Below are positions 32,289 through 43,519 of a stretch of DNA of 64,000 bases, in pieces. The notes under the pieces are model-generated. The model ran no database searches and was not told where the DNA came from. It was given only the letters and a program-made list of their open reading frames with translations. The position numbers and the translations under genes were made by a program. Positions within the stretch are counted from its first letter, which is position 1; each line of letters begins with the position of its first letter. The DNA comes from Ligustrum vulgare (taxonomy: Eukaryota; Streptophyta; Magnoliopsida; Lamiales; Oleaceae): NCBI GenBank assembly GCA_963555705.1, contig OY743169.1:44008124-44072123 (forward strand). Direction: 5' to 3'.

Positions 32289-32888
32289 TTATATCATTGT
32301 TGAACTGCCAGAAGCCTCATTTTGTAAAACAGACTGGCAAACATGATCTTTTGCTATTATATTTTGGAGACTATAACGATTTTTGTCCTCGTTAAACTGA
32401 GCGTATAAGGAGAGAAGTTCACGTTGCACATAACCACTTGGGTGCGTCTCAAGAGTCAGTCGAATATCATCCAAAGACTCCTTACTCAGTCCACCCTTTA
32501 TGAATTTGATTTTATCATCCCGATTAGTAGAAGAGTATCCTACTGTTTTGCAATGAGTATCACAGTTCCAACGAGCACATTTGTAGCAACCATTCAGCCT
32601 TTTTGCTCTTCGTTTCTTTGCGAAGGTGCTTTTGCCTAAACCAGGCATGTGCTTTGGAAATGTCATAGGTAATTCACCAGATAGTCGAACCTTTGCTTCG
32701 ATCAACCAGCGAACATCTTCTGAAACACCATGAGCCATCAGCAACCTCAATCTTTCGAGTCTTATTCGATAAATTTTCCTCAGATCATTCATTGGAAGAC
32801 TGGAATAATACTTGCGAATGTTTGTAAGAATGATATCCATGTTTTTGATGGATCTAACCTCTTCCCAGCATGAACTATTTAAAAGCAT
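32289..32888 (-). CDS. Virus-like nucleic-acid-binding protein (flexivirus NABP type), copy 2
   Basis: The frame is 199 aa and differs from copy 1 at three residues (46 Lys/Arg, 112 Arg/His, 172 Pro/His). The basic patch at 91-97 and Cys101, 104, 109 and 113 are intact, and His112 lies inside the zinc motif. The two copies have stayed open with few changes. They are too young for open frames to prove selection. Same assignment and doubts as copy 1. Confidence 0.5.
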   Translation of the reverse strand: MLLNSSCWEEVRSIKNMDIILTNIRKYYSSLPMNDLRKIYRIRLERLRLLMAHGVSEDVRWLIEAKVRLSGELPMTFPKHMPGLGKSTFAKKRRAKRLNGCYKCARWNCDTHCKTVGYSSTNRDDKIKFIKGGLSKESLDDIRLTLETHPSGYVQRELLSLYAQFNEDKNRYSLQNIIAKDHVCQSVLQNEASGSSTMI

Positions 32889-33772
32889 TAAGGATCGGAG
32901 GGAATCCGCGTGATATTGATTCCAGCAAGAAAGCGCGGAATAGAATAATGGAAAAGAGGGAACAAGAGTTTATACGCCGTTTAGTTTCTTGATAAAAGGA
33001 AGATTTGATGATGACGGGATTTGAGATATGGAATATTTTCTTGGATTTTGGGTACTGATATTTTGATATAATAATCAAGGTATAGAAATAATACGGGGAT
33101 ACGTGAAAGTGAAATAAGGACTGTATTGAATCAGGATTAATAAGTTTGTGCAAGTGAAAGGAATACCTTACGGGAAATGTTATGATATTTGAGTTAAGAA
33201 TTTTAATTATTTGGGAGATATTTGTTTATTGAATTTTGCAGAAATTTTGGGTTACAAATATTGGAAAGATAAACTGATGATTATGTTGATATGTGAATAA
33301 CATGTTTGGGTATATTACATAGAGAATATTCAGGTAATCGTTTTAATTATTTTGGGATATTTGGTGATAAGAAGAAATGACAAATTATTATGGTATGATA
33401 TGTTAGTAAAGATTTATTGAAATTTTAGAGATATTAATACGAATATTTGAGGTCACATGATACGATGATAAATGACAAGTTACATGAATACTACAAGATA
33501 TGATGAAATATCACATACGATTGGGAATTTTCATTTTGATTCAGAAGAATTTATGAGTAGACATATGTCTATTATTGATAGAAAAGTCCATGTCTTAAGA
33601 AAACAATTTGATGCATTTAGTCAAAGTCCAGTGGGTTAAATATGGTTGGGTTAAATATGGTAGCGATGATGCTACATAAGAAGAAGAAGAAGAGATTCTG
33701 ATTAAGTGTTCAGAAATCATAAGATCAAGTAAGATTAATTTCGAGGACGAAATTATTTTAAGGGGGTAAGTT

Positions 33773-35767
33773 TGTAGCGACCAAGATTTTTTACGCGATT
33801 AATAATTATTTTAATAGAAAATCGTGTCGCTACTATTTCACCCATTTTTATTAAGTTAACGCCACGACGTATTCGTATAGCCAAGTCAAGAAATAATCGA
33901 GATCGTTCGATTTTAAATTAAATTCCGAATTTCTAAAAATATCTCTATTCTCTTGATTTAAAGTATATTAAGTCTAAGTACTTAATTCAATGTTATCCCA
34001 ATATTTATTTGTACAAAAATTACTTTTATTATTTAAATTAAGAAAATATATGCAAGCATGAGAGGTTCCATTATATATAATAATTATGAGAATCTTAATT
34101 TAATAAATATGGAAAAGTATATAAATGGTTGATAGATTCCATTATATGTAATCATGAAGAGCATAATATTTGTATAAATATGGAAAAGTATATGAATGAA
34201 TTATATACTCCATTATATATAATCATGAAGAGCATAATATTTGTATAAATATGGAAAAGTATATGAATGATTGATAAGACTCCATTATATGTAATCATGA
34301 AGAGCATAATATTTGTATAAATATGGAAAAGTATATGAATGAATTATATACTCCATTATATATAATCATGAAGAGCATAATATTTGTATAAATATGGAAA
34401 AGTATATGAATTATTGATAAGACTCCATTATATGTAATCATGAAGAGCATAATATTTGTATAAATATGGAAAAGTATATGAATGATTTATATACTCCATT
34501 ATATATAATCATGAAGAGCATATTATTTGTATAAATATGGAAAAGTATATGAATGGTGCTTTACTTTAAGAAAATGATGTGTTAAAATTAATAGAATTGA
34601 ATGATTATGTTTACAATATGCCAACTTTATACATCTATTTAAACCCATCTCTTTTACACACAACTCTACACATATACACTTATTTCCAATCTCTTGACAA
34701 AATCCACAAGTAAGAGAAATTCAAGGTGGTCAAGAAAGTTTTGGTCCATTTACTACTACACTTCATTTTAATCTTTTAAAAGGTAAGTATATCTTATGTT
34801 TTTATGAAAAGTAAGTATGTTTTTATGAAAGGTAAATACACCTTATGTTTTTATGAAAAGTAAGTATGTTTTTATGACAAGTAAGTATATCTTATGTTTT
34901 TATGAAAAGTAAGTATGTTTTTATGAAAGGTAAATACACCTTATGTTTTTATGAAAAGTAAGTATGTTTTTATGACAAGTAAGTATATCTTATGTTTTTA
35001 AGAAAAGTAAGTATGTTTTTATGAAAAGAAAATATATCTTATGTTTTTAATAAAAGTAAGTATGTTTTTATGAAAAGAAAATATATCTTATGTTTTTAAG
35101 AAAAGTAAGTATGTTTTTATGAAAAGAAAATATATCTTATGTTTTTAAGAAAAGTAAGTATGTTTTTATGAAAAGAAAATATACCTTATGTTTTTACGAA
35201 AAGTAGGTATACCCTATGTTTTTACGAAAATGTTTGGATCATTGCTATGAAATCAATCTCACAAGATTGCTATGAAATCAATCTCACAAGATTGCTATGG
35301 GTCCCATATGATATGTTTATGATTATGCTAAGGGGACCGGAGTTTAGTAGCGCTACACATAAGAATTCTTGCCATCTAAGTTCGGTAAAATTCTTGTGTC
35401 TCCCTATATTTATGAGGATTTCGATCATATCCTATGTTATGATGAAAATGATCCCTATGCTTTCAAAAGAAAATTTATGCTTGGTATACTTACTGAGATT
35501 TTATAAATCTCACTCCACGATATTTACCATTTTCAGATAATTGAAGGTTCGAGGCGGTCAACATGGAAGTGGCAAAAGTGGTTAAGATTGATGAGATAAT
35601 TATGTTGAACTTTATGTAAGAAAATTATGTTCTATTTTTATTCACAAATAAAATTATGGGATTCTAATTATTCTTTTGAATAATTTTACATTACTATTTA
35701 AGTCTCGATAATATGATATGAGTCACTTTTTGTGGCACTCGAATGGTCGAGAATTCGGGTCGTCACA
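33773..35767 (+). mobile_element. Family A 3' LTR (1995 bp)
   Basis: It is preceded by TTTCGAGGACGAAA and AAGGGGGTAAGTT, starts TGTAGCGACC, ends GTCGTCACA, and is followed by the CATAT duplication. Contents match the 5' LTR: 71/72-bp array, TATA-like site at 34635, GTAAGTAT array 34781-35225, and 3'-splice-like CAG at 35536. Confidence 0.92.
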
Positions 35768-36422
35768 CATATCAAACCCGAGACCCGTTACGATGCGGAA
35801 ACAAGAACCGTAATGGTTTGAACGCCACGAGGAATGTCCAGATCCTTGATAAGTTCGATTTGGTGAACGCCACAAATATCTCACAATATTTGATAAGTTC
35901 GAATTAAAGGGAATCCTAACCTTTAGAGAGTAAAAACACTCAATATATTTTTCATTAACCAAAGTCCGTTTTCGTATTACAATGAAGACGCCTTTATATA
36001 GGCGAATAAAAAATCCTAGTCTACTAGGAAACTAAATAAAATCTAATCTAATTAGGGAATAGATAAAATCTATCAAAATAGAGTCCTAATTTAATTGGAA
36101 ACAACAACAAAAACAAAGTAAATCTAATCCTATAATTAAGGAAATAAAAATCCGCAAATCTTGGAATTACGGCCGTGACAACATTCCTTACGGCCGTAAC
36201 TGTACTTCTGCTTAAGGATTACGGCCGTGACCATAAACTTACGGCCGTAACTGTTAAAATCTTGGAACTTTTTAATTTCCACCCGAGGATGACTTACGGC
36301 CGTAAATACGGTTCTGATCCATTTTGACCTGTTTTGATCTTTGAAGCTCTCCGAACCTGTTTGAATTATTGTTTTGGCTTGAATTGTAGTTCTTTCCGTC
36401 AAGCCCGCCATGATTCTCATCA
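35768..36422 (-). mobile_element. Element Y 5' LTR, part 2
   Basis: It continues the Y LTR after the A complex and ends CTCATCA at 36422, followed by the GCTCG duplication. It contains five ACGGCCGT motifs (36167-36309) where the other Y LTR has six. Confidence 0.88.
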
Positions 36423-36427
36423 GCTCG

Positions 36428-37014
36428 AGTAAAGATTCAATTCACGTCAAAGGATCAGAAATCAAGGCAGAAGGGCTTTTACGACCGTAAGCGGCGCGAA
36501 TCAGATTTTCGGGATTTCAGTTGATTTGTATTTCCTTTATTTGGTTTTTAATTCTTTTTCCAATTTTGGTTATTTTGGTTGTTTTAGTTATTTTATCTAT
36601 TTTAGCCAAATTAGAATTCTATTCAGAGTCAGTTAGCGACTAGGGTTTATTTTCCCTATTTATATGCTTTTCCATTCAATGTAAAAACATAAGACTTTTG
36701 ATGAATAAAATATACTGAGTATTTTCACTCTCTCTAAAGGTGAGGATTTTCCCTTTAAACAATGAACTGATCAAGATTCAAATCTTGTGGCGTTCAAAAC
36801 AATTGAACTTATCAAGGATTTGGACATTCCTTGTGGGGTTCCCCCTTTGTGGTTCTTATCTCCGCATCGTAACGGGTCTCGGGTTTAATATACCCCTGGT
36901 TCTTGCGTCGTGAGGTCGGGGTTGCATTGTTATCGTCCGTTCCAACCTGGATTCGGAACTTTCCAAGCGTTATTCCGCGAGTTACGACGAGGACCCCCTC
37001 CCGGGGTCTCATCA
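36428..37014 (+). mobile_element. Element Z 3' LTR, right piece
   Basis: It continues the LTR started at 11679 and ends CCGGGGTCTCATCA. It shares with the W LTR a downstream block (GTGGTTCTTATCTCCGCATCGTAACGGG and TTCTTGCGTCGTGAGGT), showing common ancestry of Z and W LTRs. Confidence 0.75.
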
Positions 37015-37423
37015 GGTTTTTAATTCATTTCAAAGTCAGTTAGCGACTAGGGTTTATTTTTCCTATTTATATGCTTTTCCATTCAATGTAAAAAAACAAG
37101 AAGACTTTTGATGAATAAAACTATTGAGTGTTTTTACTCTCTCTAAAGGTGAGGATTTTCTCTTTAAACAACGAACTTATCAAGATTCAAATCTTGTGGC
37201 GTTCAAAACAATTGAACTTATCAAGGATCTGGACATTCCTTGTGGCGTTCCCCCATTGTGGTTCTTATCTCCGCATCGTAACGAGTCTCGGGTTTAATAT
37301 ACCTCTAGTTCTTGCGTCGTGAGGTGGGGGTTGCATTGTTATCGTCCGTTCCAACCTGGATTCGGAACTTTCCAAGCGTTATTCCGCGAGCTATGACGAG
37401 GACCCCCTCCCGGGTTCTCATCA
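37015..37423 (+). mobile_element. Duplicated Z LTR tail
   Basis: This is a second, slightly diverged copy of the Z LTR from TTTTTAATTC to CTCATCA, directly abutting the first. It is probably a remnant of a neighbouring Z-type LTR fused by recombination at the GGTTTTTAATTC match (36543 and 37014). Confidence 0.7.
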
Positions 37424-37895
37424 CATATATGTTTTTTCCTCGTTCGTAAAGTGTTTTGATCCTAGGAGAGAAACACTAGGTAAAATATTCTCTTCAATTC
37501 CAAAATATTCAAACCAATTTTGAAACCATTTTAGAAAATTATTTTGACCTGATTGATGGAAGAGGATAAACCAAGAATGATTCACCGGTCTAAAGAAGAA
37601 AACATTAAACAAAACATCTTTGTAATCCTGGTAATTGAAATGAGAAGAGAAAATCTTCAACCCTTTGAAAGGTTCATCGTTTCTCGAGCCAAGGTCCCTA
37701 GTCTTCAAAGGACAACACTTCGCAAACGGACAATTTTGTAAAATCAAAATGTTGAGGATTTTATTTATTTATTTTTTGGTATGAGTAATAATTGCAGATC
37801 CGGTCTGGATTAAGATCTTTTCGTATTAATCACAAGGTTTTTGATGGGTAGAACAGTTTAGTTTTCAACAAGGAGTCGAAACGGTGTTTTTAAAA
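37424..37895 (-). pseudogene. Degenerate pararetrovirus/retroelement polyprotein fragment, inverted
   Basis: The minus-strand frame at 37421-37747 keeps a block with NHSWFILFHQS and KWFQNWFEYFG. This is the complement of about 40880-41190 and is related to 39220-39500. Blocks of the form HSW...F..WF..W..FG are, to my knowledge, found in repeat-borne caulimovirid-like or retroelement polyproteins of plants. The family cannot be fixed from sequence alone. Confidence 0.45.
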
Positions 37896-38152
37896 TTATT
37901 TTAATACTACGCGTCTCGTGTTGCGAAGCCGATTTTTGGATATGTTGTATGTTAGTAAGTCTTTTATATACAGTTAAAATTTCATTGAAAAATGAAGTGG
38001 TTTGTTATGTCAAATGAATTTTTAATCATCAATGCTTGTAACAAAAAGAGAATAGGATTTGCTATTTTTTTCTTTACATGAAGGTACTGTGCTGCAACTG
38101 AAATCCACCTGAATAGTACCATGCATTATGGTACTGTTCATACAATTCAAAT
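37896..38152. other. Unassigned AT-rich spacer
   Basis: No ORF or repeat family is recognised. It contains a small inverted repeat (AGTACCATGCATTATGGTACT, about 38116-38136). Confidence 0.5.
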
Positions 38153-38260
38153 AAAAAAAAGAAGTTTGCTTTTAAATATTATGATGAATTGGTTCGAACC
38201 TTGCACCTCAAGGTTAAGTGGTGAACCTTTTACCACTTAGGCTATAACTACTTTGTGTAA
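38153..38260 (-). mobile_element. tRNA-derived SINE-like sequence
   Basis: On the minus strand TAGCCTAAGTGG (38233-38244) resembles a Pol III A box, and GGTTCGAACC (38191-38200) a B box, spaced about 33 bp apart as in tRNA-derived SINE heads. Eight T residues at 38153-38160 could be the oligo-T end typical of Au-type plant SINEs. Target duplications were not found. Confidence 0.45.
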
Positions 38261-38459
38261 GGTGCATTGACAAATTGATACATTTTTGAAATTAGACCAA
38301 AAGCTTTTTCCTTTTTCATGAACTATTAAGGAAAAAAAAATACCCACAAATTCTTATTGCAAAATAAATTCATTAGTTTATTAATTGATTTATAAGCTTA
38401 CGGTCTATGATTTAAATGTCTTTGTGACGCTTCAACCCATATGGGTTTGAGGCATTACA
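38261..38459. other. Unassigned spacer
   Basis: AT-rich; no ORF, repeat or motif supported. Confidence 0.5.
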
Positions 38460-40120
38460 ATTAAAGTTACTTTATTACATATTTATTTTTCCAAATTGTC
38501 GGTTCAAATGAAAGGCAGATTTTCAAAATGAGATTCCTGCTTTCGGTTCAAATGAAACTTTCAAATTACTATGAAGAAATATGAAGAGAAACTGGAATTT
38601 CTTACCAGAAAGAGAGAAATTCCAAGTGAAAGTAAGGAATCCAAAAGAGTGAAATCAAAAGATATTGCCAACACAGATTGGTACAACAAAGTTCTTGAGA
38701 ATATAGCTTCCACTGCTACAATTTCTTCAAAAAGTAAAGGCAGGATAACTGTCTTGCCAAAATCCTTCAATTGAAGATTACATTCAAAATTCCAATAGAA
38801 ATTCTCAAAATTCTTCTTCTTCAAATTTCCTTGCCCTTTCTTCTGCTAATAATTTTTCGGTTCTTGGAAAATTCCTCGAACTCCCGAAAAGAAAAAACCT
38901 TCAAAGTATAAAAAGGCCGTTCAAACAGGTTCTAGAAAACTTCTAGAAATCAATATCAAATGTTTATCTAATATAAATTTCCTCTTAAATATGGAAACCC
39001 CTTGGGTTTATAAATATTCAGATCTTCATGATTCGTTTATCTGATATTATTCCTCCTAGTTTCCAATTTCTTCCTACTACCCATCAAAAACCTCGTGAGT
39101 TTTACGAAAAATCTTACACATGACCAAATCTACAATTATTACTCATACCCAAAATAAACAAAATACTCTACCTATTGATTTTTCAAAATCGTCTGTTTGG
39201 AAAGTGTTGTCATTTGAAGACAGGGATCATACCCTTGGCTCAAGAAGAAAAAAAATGAACCTTTCAAAGGGTTAAGATTTCTCTTCTTATTTCAATTACT
39301 TGGATTACCTAGATGCATTGTTCAATGTTTTCTTCTATTGACCGGTTAGTAATTCTTGGTTTATCCTCTTCCATCAATCATGTCGAAGTAGTTTTCCAAA
39401 ATGGTTTTAAAATTGGATTGAATATTTTGGAATTGAAGAGAATATTTTACCTAGTCTTTCTCTTCAAGGATTGAAACACTTTACGAACGATGCAAAAATC
39501 TTTTTATGGCCACAAGAAAATATTTTATTCCAATTTTCCCTCAACAGTCTCATGGATCCTATGCCGAGGCTTTTTTATTGTTCATAAAATCGGAGACTCT
39601 CACAGTCCTAAAACGATTGTTAGGAGGTTAAACATAAAATTTTGGTCCAAATTTCATAAAACAATTTTATCCCAAGGTCTGTCAATTCTTGGATTCAGCA
39701 AAAGTGTAATAAAGGTTTGCCAGAAATTTAAAAGAAACTTCAAGATGCCCACGCTAATTTTCTTAGAGAAAAGAATAGTTTATTATTGGCTATCCTTGCA
39801 AAATGCATGAGGCCTGAAGAAATGTCAATTTTAGCAGAAAAATTGCTTCAAAATCTTCGGTATAAGATTCATCTCAGACCAACTCCGAAGCGAACTTTGA
39901 TTTTTATCAAAATGAAGATGATTGCTCTAGAATTGATTTGGACGAATCTCTTCACGATGAATTTCAAAAGTCAAAATGGTTACATGAACAAAGTTATCTT
40001 GACGAATTCAGAGATGATCGAGTTCATAATTCAAAATTGTTTCTCTTCGATGTGTGCTTGCTCAAACGGAACCTCAATCTCTGCTGGATCAATTGATGAC
40101 TTTTCAAGATGTTTAAAATA
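38460..40120 (+). pseudogene. Degenerate polyprotein, tandem copy a
   Basis: Open pieces in shifting frames (38571-38774, 39490-39810, 39786-40121) and many stops. Order: Lys/Glu-rich start, a Ser/Lys segment, an ETPWVYKYSDLHD-like block, the NSWFILFHQS and WIEYFGIEENIL block (about 39340-39440), then a tail with FLREKNSLLLAILAKC. Copy b starts 1.68 kb later with similar order. Probable coat/movement region of an endogenous pararetrovirus or related retroelement, long inactive. Confidence 0.45.
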
Positions 40121-40136
40121 AAAGGAACCGACTTTA

Positions 40137-41551
40137 TTAAAGTTACTTTATTGAAGATTTATTTTTCCAAACTTTTTGGTTCAATTGAAAGGTAGCTTTT
40201 TCAATAGGAGAGCTTTTCGGTTCAAATGAAACTTTTCAAATTACTAAGAAAAATTATGAAGAGAAACTGGATTCTCTTACCAGAAAGAGAAATTTCAAAT
40301 GAATGTAAGAAAACCAAAAGAGTGAAATCAACAAATAAGTGACAACATAGATTGGTACAACAAAGTTCTTGAGATTGGCTTCTGTGCTGCAACTTCTACA
40401 AAAAGTAAAGCCAAGAAAACTGTCTTGCCCAAATCCTTCAATTGAAGATTACATTAAAAATTCCAATAAAAATTCTCAAAATTCTTCTTCTTCAAATACC
40501 CTTGCCCTGTCTACTGCTAATAATTTTTCGGTTCCTGGAAAATTTTTCCTCAAACTTCGGAATAGCAAAAACCTTCAAACAATAAAAAGGCAGTTCAAAC
40601 TGGTTCTGGAAAACTTCCAGAAATTAATGTCAAATCTTTTCAATATATTCGTTAAGAATAAATTTCTTCCAATCTTCAATATGGAAACCCCCTTGGGTTT
40701 ATAAATATTCAGATCTTCGTGAATGTTTATTTGATATTATTCCTCCCAATTTTCAATTTGTTTTTACTACCATTCAAAAACCTCGTGAGTTTTACGAAAA
40801 GATCTTACTCAAGACCGGATCTGCAGTTATTGCTCATACCCAAAATTAATTAAATCCTCAACATATTGATTTTTCAAAATTGTCAGTTTGCAAATTCTTG
40901 TCATTTGAAGAATGGGAAAACACCATTGGCTCGAGAAAAAGATGAACCTTTCAAAGGGTGAAGATTTCTCTTCTCATTTCAATTACTTGGATTTCCAGGA
41001 TGCTTTGTTTAATGTTTTCTTCTTTAGACCGGTTAATCATTCTTGGTTTATCCACTTCCATCAATCATGTAAAAGTAGTTTTCAAAAATGGTTTCAAAAT
41101 TGGTTTGAATACTTTGGAATTGAAGAGAATATTTAACCTTGTCTTTCTCTTCAAGAATTCAAACACTTTACGACTAGGCAAAATCGTTTTTATGGCCTCA
41201 AGAAAATGTTTTATTCAAATTTTCCCTCATTTTAAAGTGTCATGGATCCTCTGTCGGGACTTTTTTTTTGTTCCAAATACTGGTGACTCCCATAGTCCTA
41301 AAAAAATTGTTTGGACATTCAAAATAAAATGGTAGTCAAAATTTAACGAGAGAATATTGTCCCAAGGTTTGTGTCTTGGATTCAGCAAAAGAATAATGAA
41401 GGTCTCTCAGAAAATAATAGTTTATTATTAGAAGTCCTTGCAAAATGCAAGAGGCCTGAAGAAATGTCAATTTTATCAGAAAAATTGCTTTAAAATCTTC
41501 GGTATAAGATTCATCTGAGACTAAAATTGTTTTAAATGTCAATTTTTTTTC
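40137..41551 (+). pseudogene. Degenerate polyprotein, tandem copy b
   Basis: This is a second copy of the preceding region, diverged and carrying stops and frameshifts, with the NHSWFIHFHQS block at about 41030-41075. It stops near 41540, where the tail of a V internal region and its PPT begin. The two tandem copies and the inverted copy at 37424 indicate local duplication of a decayed element. Confidence 0.45.
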
Positions 41552-41580
41552 GAGGACGAACAATAGTTCTAGTTTGGGGG
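41552..41580 (+). other. Leftover V internal end with PPT
   Basis: CGAGGACGAACAATAGTTCTAGTTTGGGGG directly precedes LTR1, exactly as at 54220-54249 and 59827-59856. So LTR1 was once preceded by another V internal region, and the array is truncated on the left. Confidence 0.8.
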
Positions 41581-43339
41581 TGTTGATAAGTGTATTTTAC
41601 ACACTTATTTCTATCCTAAAAGTAGGATTTTATATGTTTGTTTTGGAATATTTGCTATTTATTTTGCGTTATTTGTTTACATTTTAGAAATAATCCAAAG
41701 TCGAGAAAACAAAGGAATTGGAGCAAAAACAAGCAAATTGGATGACAAAAGAACCAAAGTATGCAAATCAAGAATGGATGAAGTAGATCAAGGGTCAATT
41801 GGAAGAAAAGTCAAAGAAAGAACCAAATTGGAAGAAATTGGGAGTTCAAGGACTAAAGTATACAAATCAAAAGAAGAAGGACCAAATTGCAAATATTCGA
41901 TAGTTGATTCGGATCAAGATAAGATACATGAGGACTTTTAGGAGTCAATTGGATGCAATTAGATGGCAAAAAGGAATGAAATATGGTAAGAATATTACCA
42001 TAAATTCATTTAAATCAAGCAAGGTCTTCGGGCAGATTTTTAGTCAGATTTTGAAACCTAATTCTGGGGCAATAAACGTTCGAATTGGGAAAATCTTATT
42101 TCATGAAGAATTGTTGCCCCTTACGTTATCTTTCTAACTGACTTTGAAGCACCTCAATCGGATAATGGAGTAGAAAGATATGATCAAAATACTAAATGCT
42201 GTGCAATAAAAGGATGATGACCAAATTGCTGAAATTTAAAGAAGAAAAGTGTAGCTGCCGGTATAACCGTGCGGCCGCACGGTTGAAAAAGCGTATGGTC
42301 GCACGGTCAAAAAAATCAGCGACTGAAGTTTACCTGCAGAGTCATGCGATCGCGCATTTCTGAACCGTGCGGTCGCAAGGTAGTCCCGACTGGGCCGCAG
42401 CTGGGCTTTTTGCGCGGAATTCAGCAATTTTCTCCTCCATTAACCTAATTCTCGGGGAAATCTATAAATACCAGACCTAAGGCAGGAAATTAGGGGTTCC
42501 CAATGCTCCCAATCTTCATAATTCATGCCAAAACGTTGTCGAATTGCGAGGGAATCCATTGAAGGCCAAATTCAAGATTGAAGAAGAAGGATCAAGAATA
42601 TGAACGGGGTGACATCTTTTCATAATTTATTTTCGATCATGTATTTAGGCTAGGTTTTTAATTGTTAGAATTGTGATGAAGCATAAATTTATTGATTCCA
42701 TGTTTTGACTTTATGTTTATATTATGCGATTTATGAGATTGGTGCAATTAATTATGTTGTTATTATCATCTATGATTGTGGACGCATAATTATTGATGTT
42801 TGTGATAGATTTCTATGTTTGAAAGAGTAGGAATTTATTAGACCTTGATTAATTGCCGCGAAGTCCGATAGGGGATACAAATTTACCCCTATGCTTCGTG
42901 TTATCCTAAAAATTGTTCATAATTCGTTAATACTTTTCTACATGTTTGGATTGGTCATAGAAATATAGGCTCGTCTCTTATAGGAAAAGGTGTTTATGCA
43001 TCGCTCGAAAGGGGACATAAATAAATATAGGAACACGAATTTTCAATACTCATACCTTGTTATTAAATGTTTAAGTCAAATACATGGTTGATATGTTTAA
43101 TGTGGATTCATAATTCTAACATATTCGTCTCATCGTTTTAACAAATCAAATTTTCTTATTTTCTTTAGTTTAATTTTTAATTTATTTTTCAAAATCAAAT
43201 TTTCCAAATTCTAAGCTTTTCTTGTTCCGGTTAAGGTAGTAATCTAAAAATACGATTTAAAACAATCTCTGTGGGATCGATATTCGGACTTAAAATCCAC
43301 TTTATTACTTGCGACCCGTGCACTTGCGGAGCGTTGACA
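41581..43339 (+). mobile_element. Element V LTR 1 (1759 bp)
   Basis: It starts TGTTGATAAG and ends GCGTTGACA, six bases before a tRNA-Asp PBS. It is identical in length and nearly in sequence to LTR2 and LTR3. It contains the 20-bp palindrome at 42265-42284. Several short open frames, such as 41738-41941, are Lys/Ser-rich and not convincing genes. Confidence 0.88.
42265..42284. repeat. 20-bp perfect palindrome with NotI core
   Basis: AACCGTGCGGCCGCACGGTT equals its own complement. Variants follow at 42297-42308 and 42346-42376 and in the internal region at 44634-44650. The other V LTRs have it at 54934 and 60541. Confidence 0.95.
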
Positions 43340-43345
43340 AGTTTT

Positions 43346-43363
43346 TGGCGCCGTTGCCGGGGA
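43346..43363 (+). other. Primer binding site (tRNA-Asp), V unit 1
   Basis: TGGCGCCGTTGCCGGGGA is complementary to the 3' end of plant tRNA-Asp, the usual primer of Athila/Tat-type gypsy elements. It is repeated at 56015 and 61622. Confidence 0.85.
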
Positions 43364-43519
43364 TTGTTATTTAAATTTATTCTTAGATTACTTTCACTAA
43401 TTCGGACTTTTTACCGCTTTATTTTTATTTTTAGTTTATTTCTGTTATTTTTAGTTTCTTTTTAGTTCGTTCACTATTTGTCATGTTTTCTTCTTAGGTC
43501 TTGATAATCGACATTCGAG

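Larger units (their letters stand above)
29050..33772 (+). mobile_element. Family A internal region, copy 2
   Basis: It runs from PBS to PPT. In order it holds: the PBS (29052-29062); a segment with the palindrome TTCACGTGAA; a foreign poly(A)-ended segment (29290-30183); L-like sequence (about 30184-31010); the captured cassette with structured repeats (about 31020-32940); L-like sequence; and the PPT (33745-33772). No gag or pol is present, so mobility would depend on another element. Confidence 0.82.
13953..35767 (+). mobile_element. Family A retrotransposon complex, 21.8 kb, rearranged
   Basis: The complex is bounded by CATAT duplications and by LTR ends TGTAGCGACC and GGGTCGTCACA. The simplest core is a plus-strand element with a 5' LTR (13953-15926), an LTR tail, PBS and internal region (28819-33772), and a 3' LTR (33773-35767). 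Between 15927 and 28818 lies extra material: an inverted hybrid LTR with inverted internal sequence, a second plus-strand internal region with two LTRs in tandem, a reverse-oriented piece of an L LTR, and an inverted repeat array. The order of events is not resolved. Confidence 0.8.

Noticed and set aside
38191..38244. tRNA gene
   Set aside because: A and B boxes are present but no cloverleaf or acceptor stem; a SINE head fits better.
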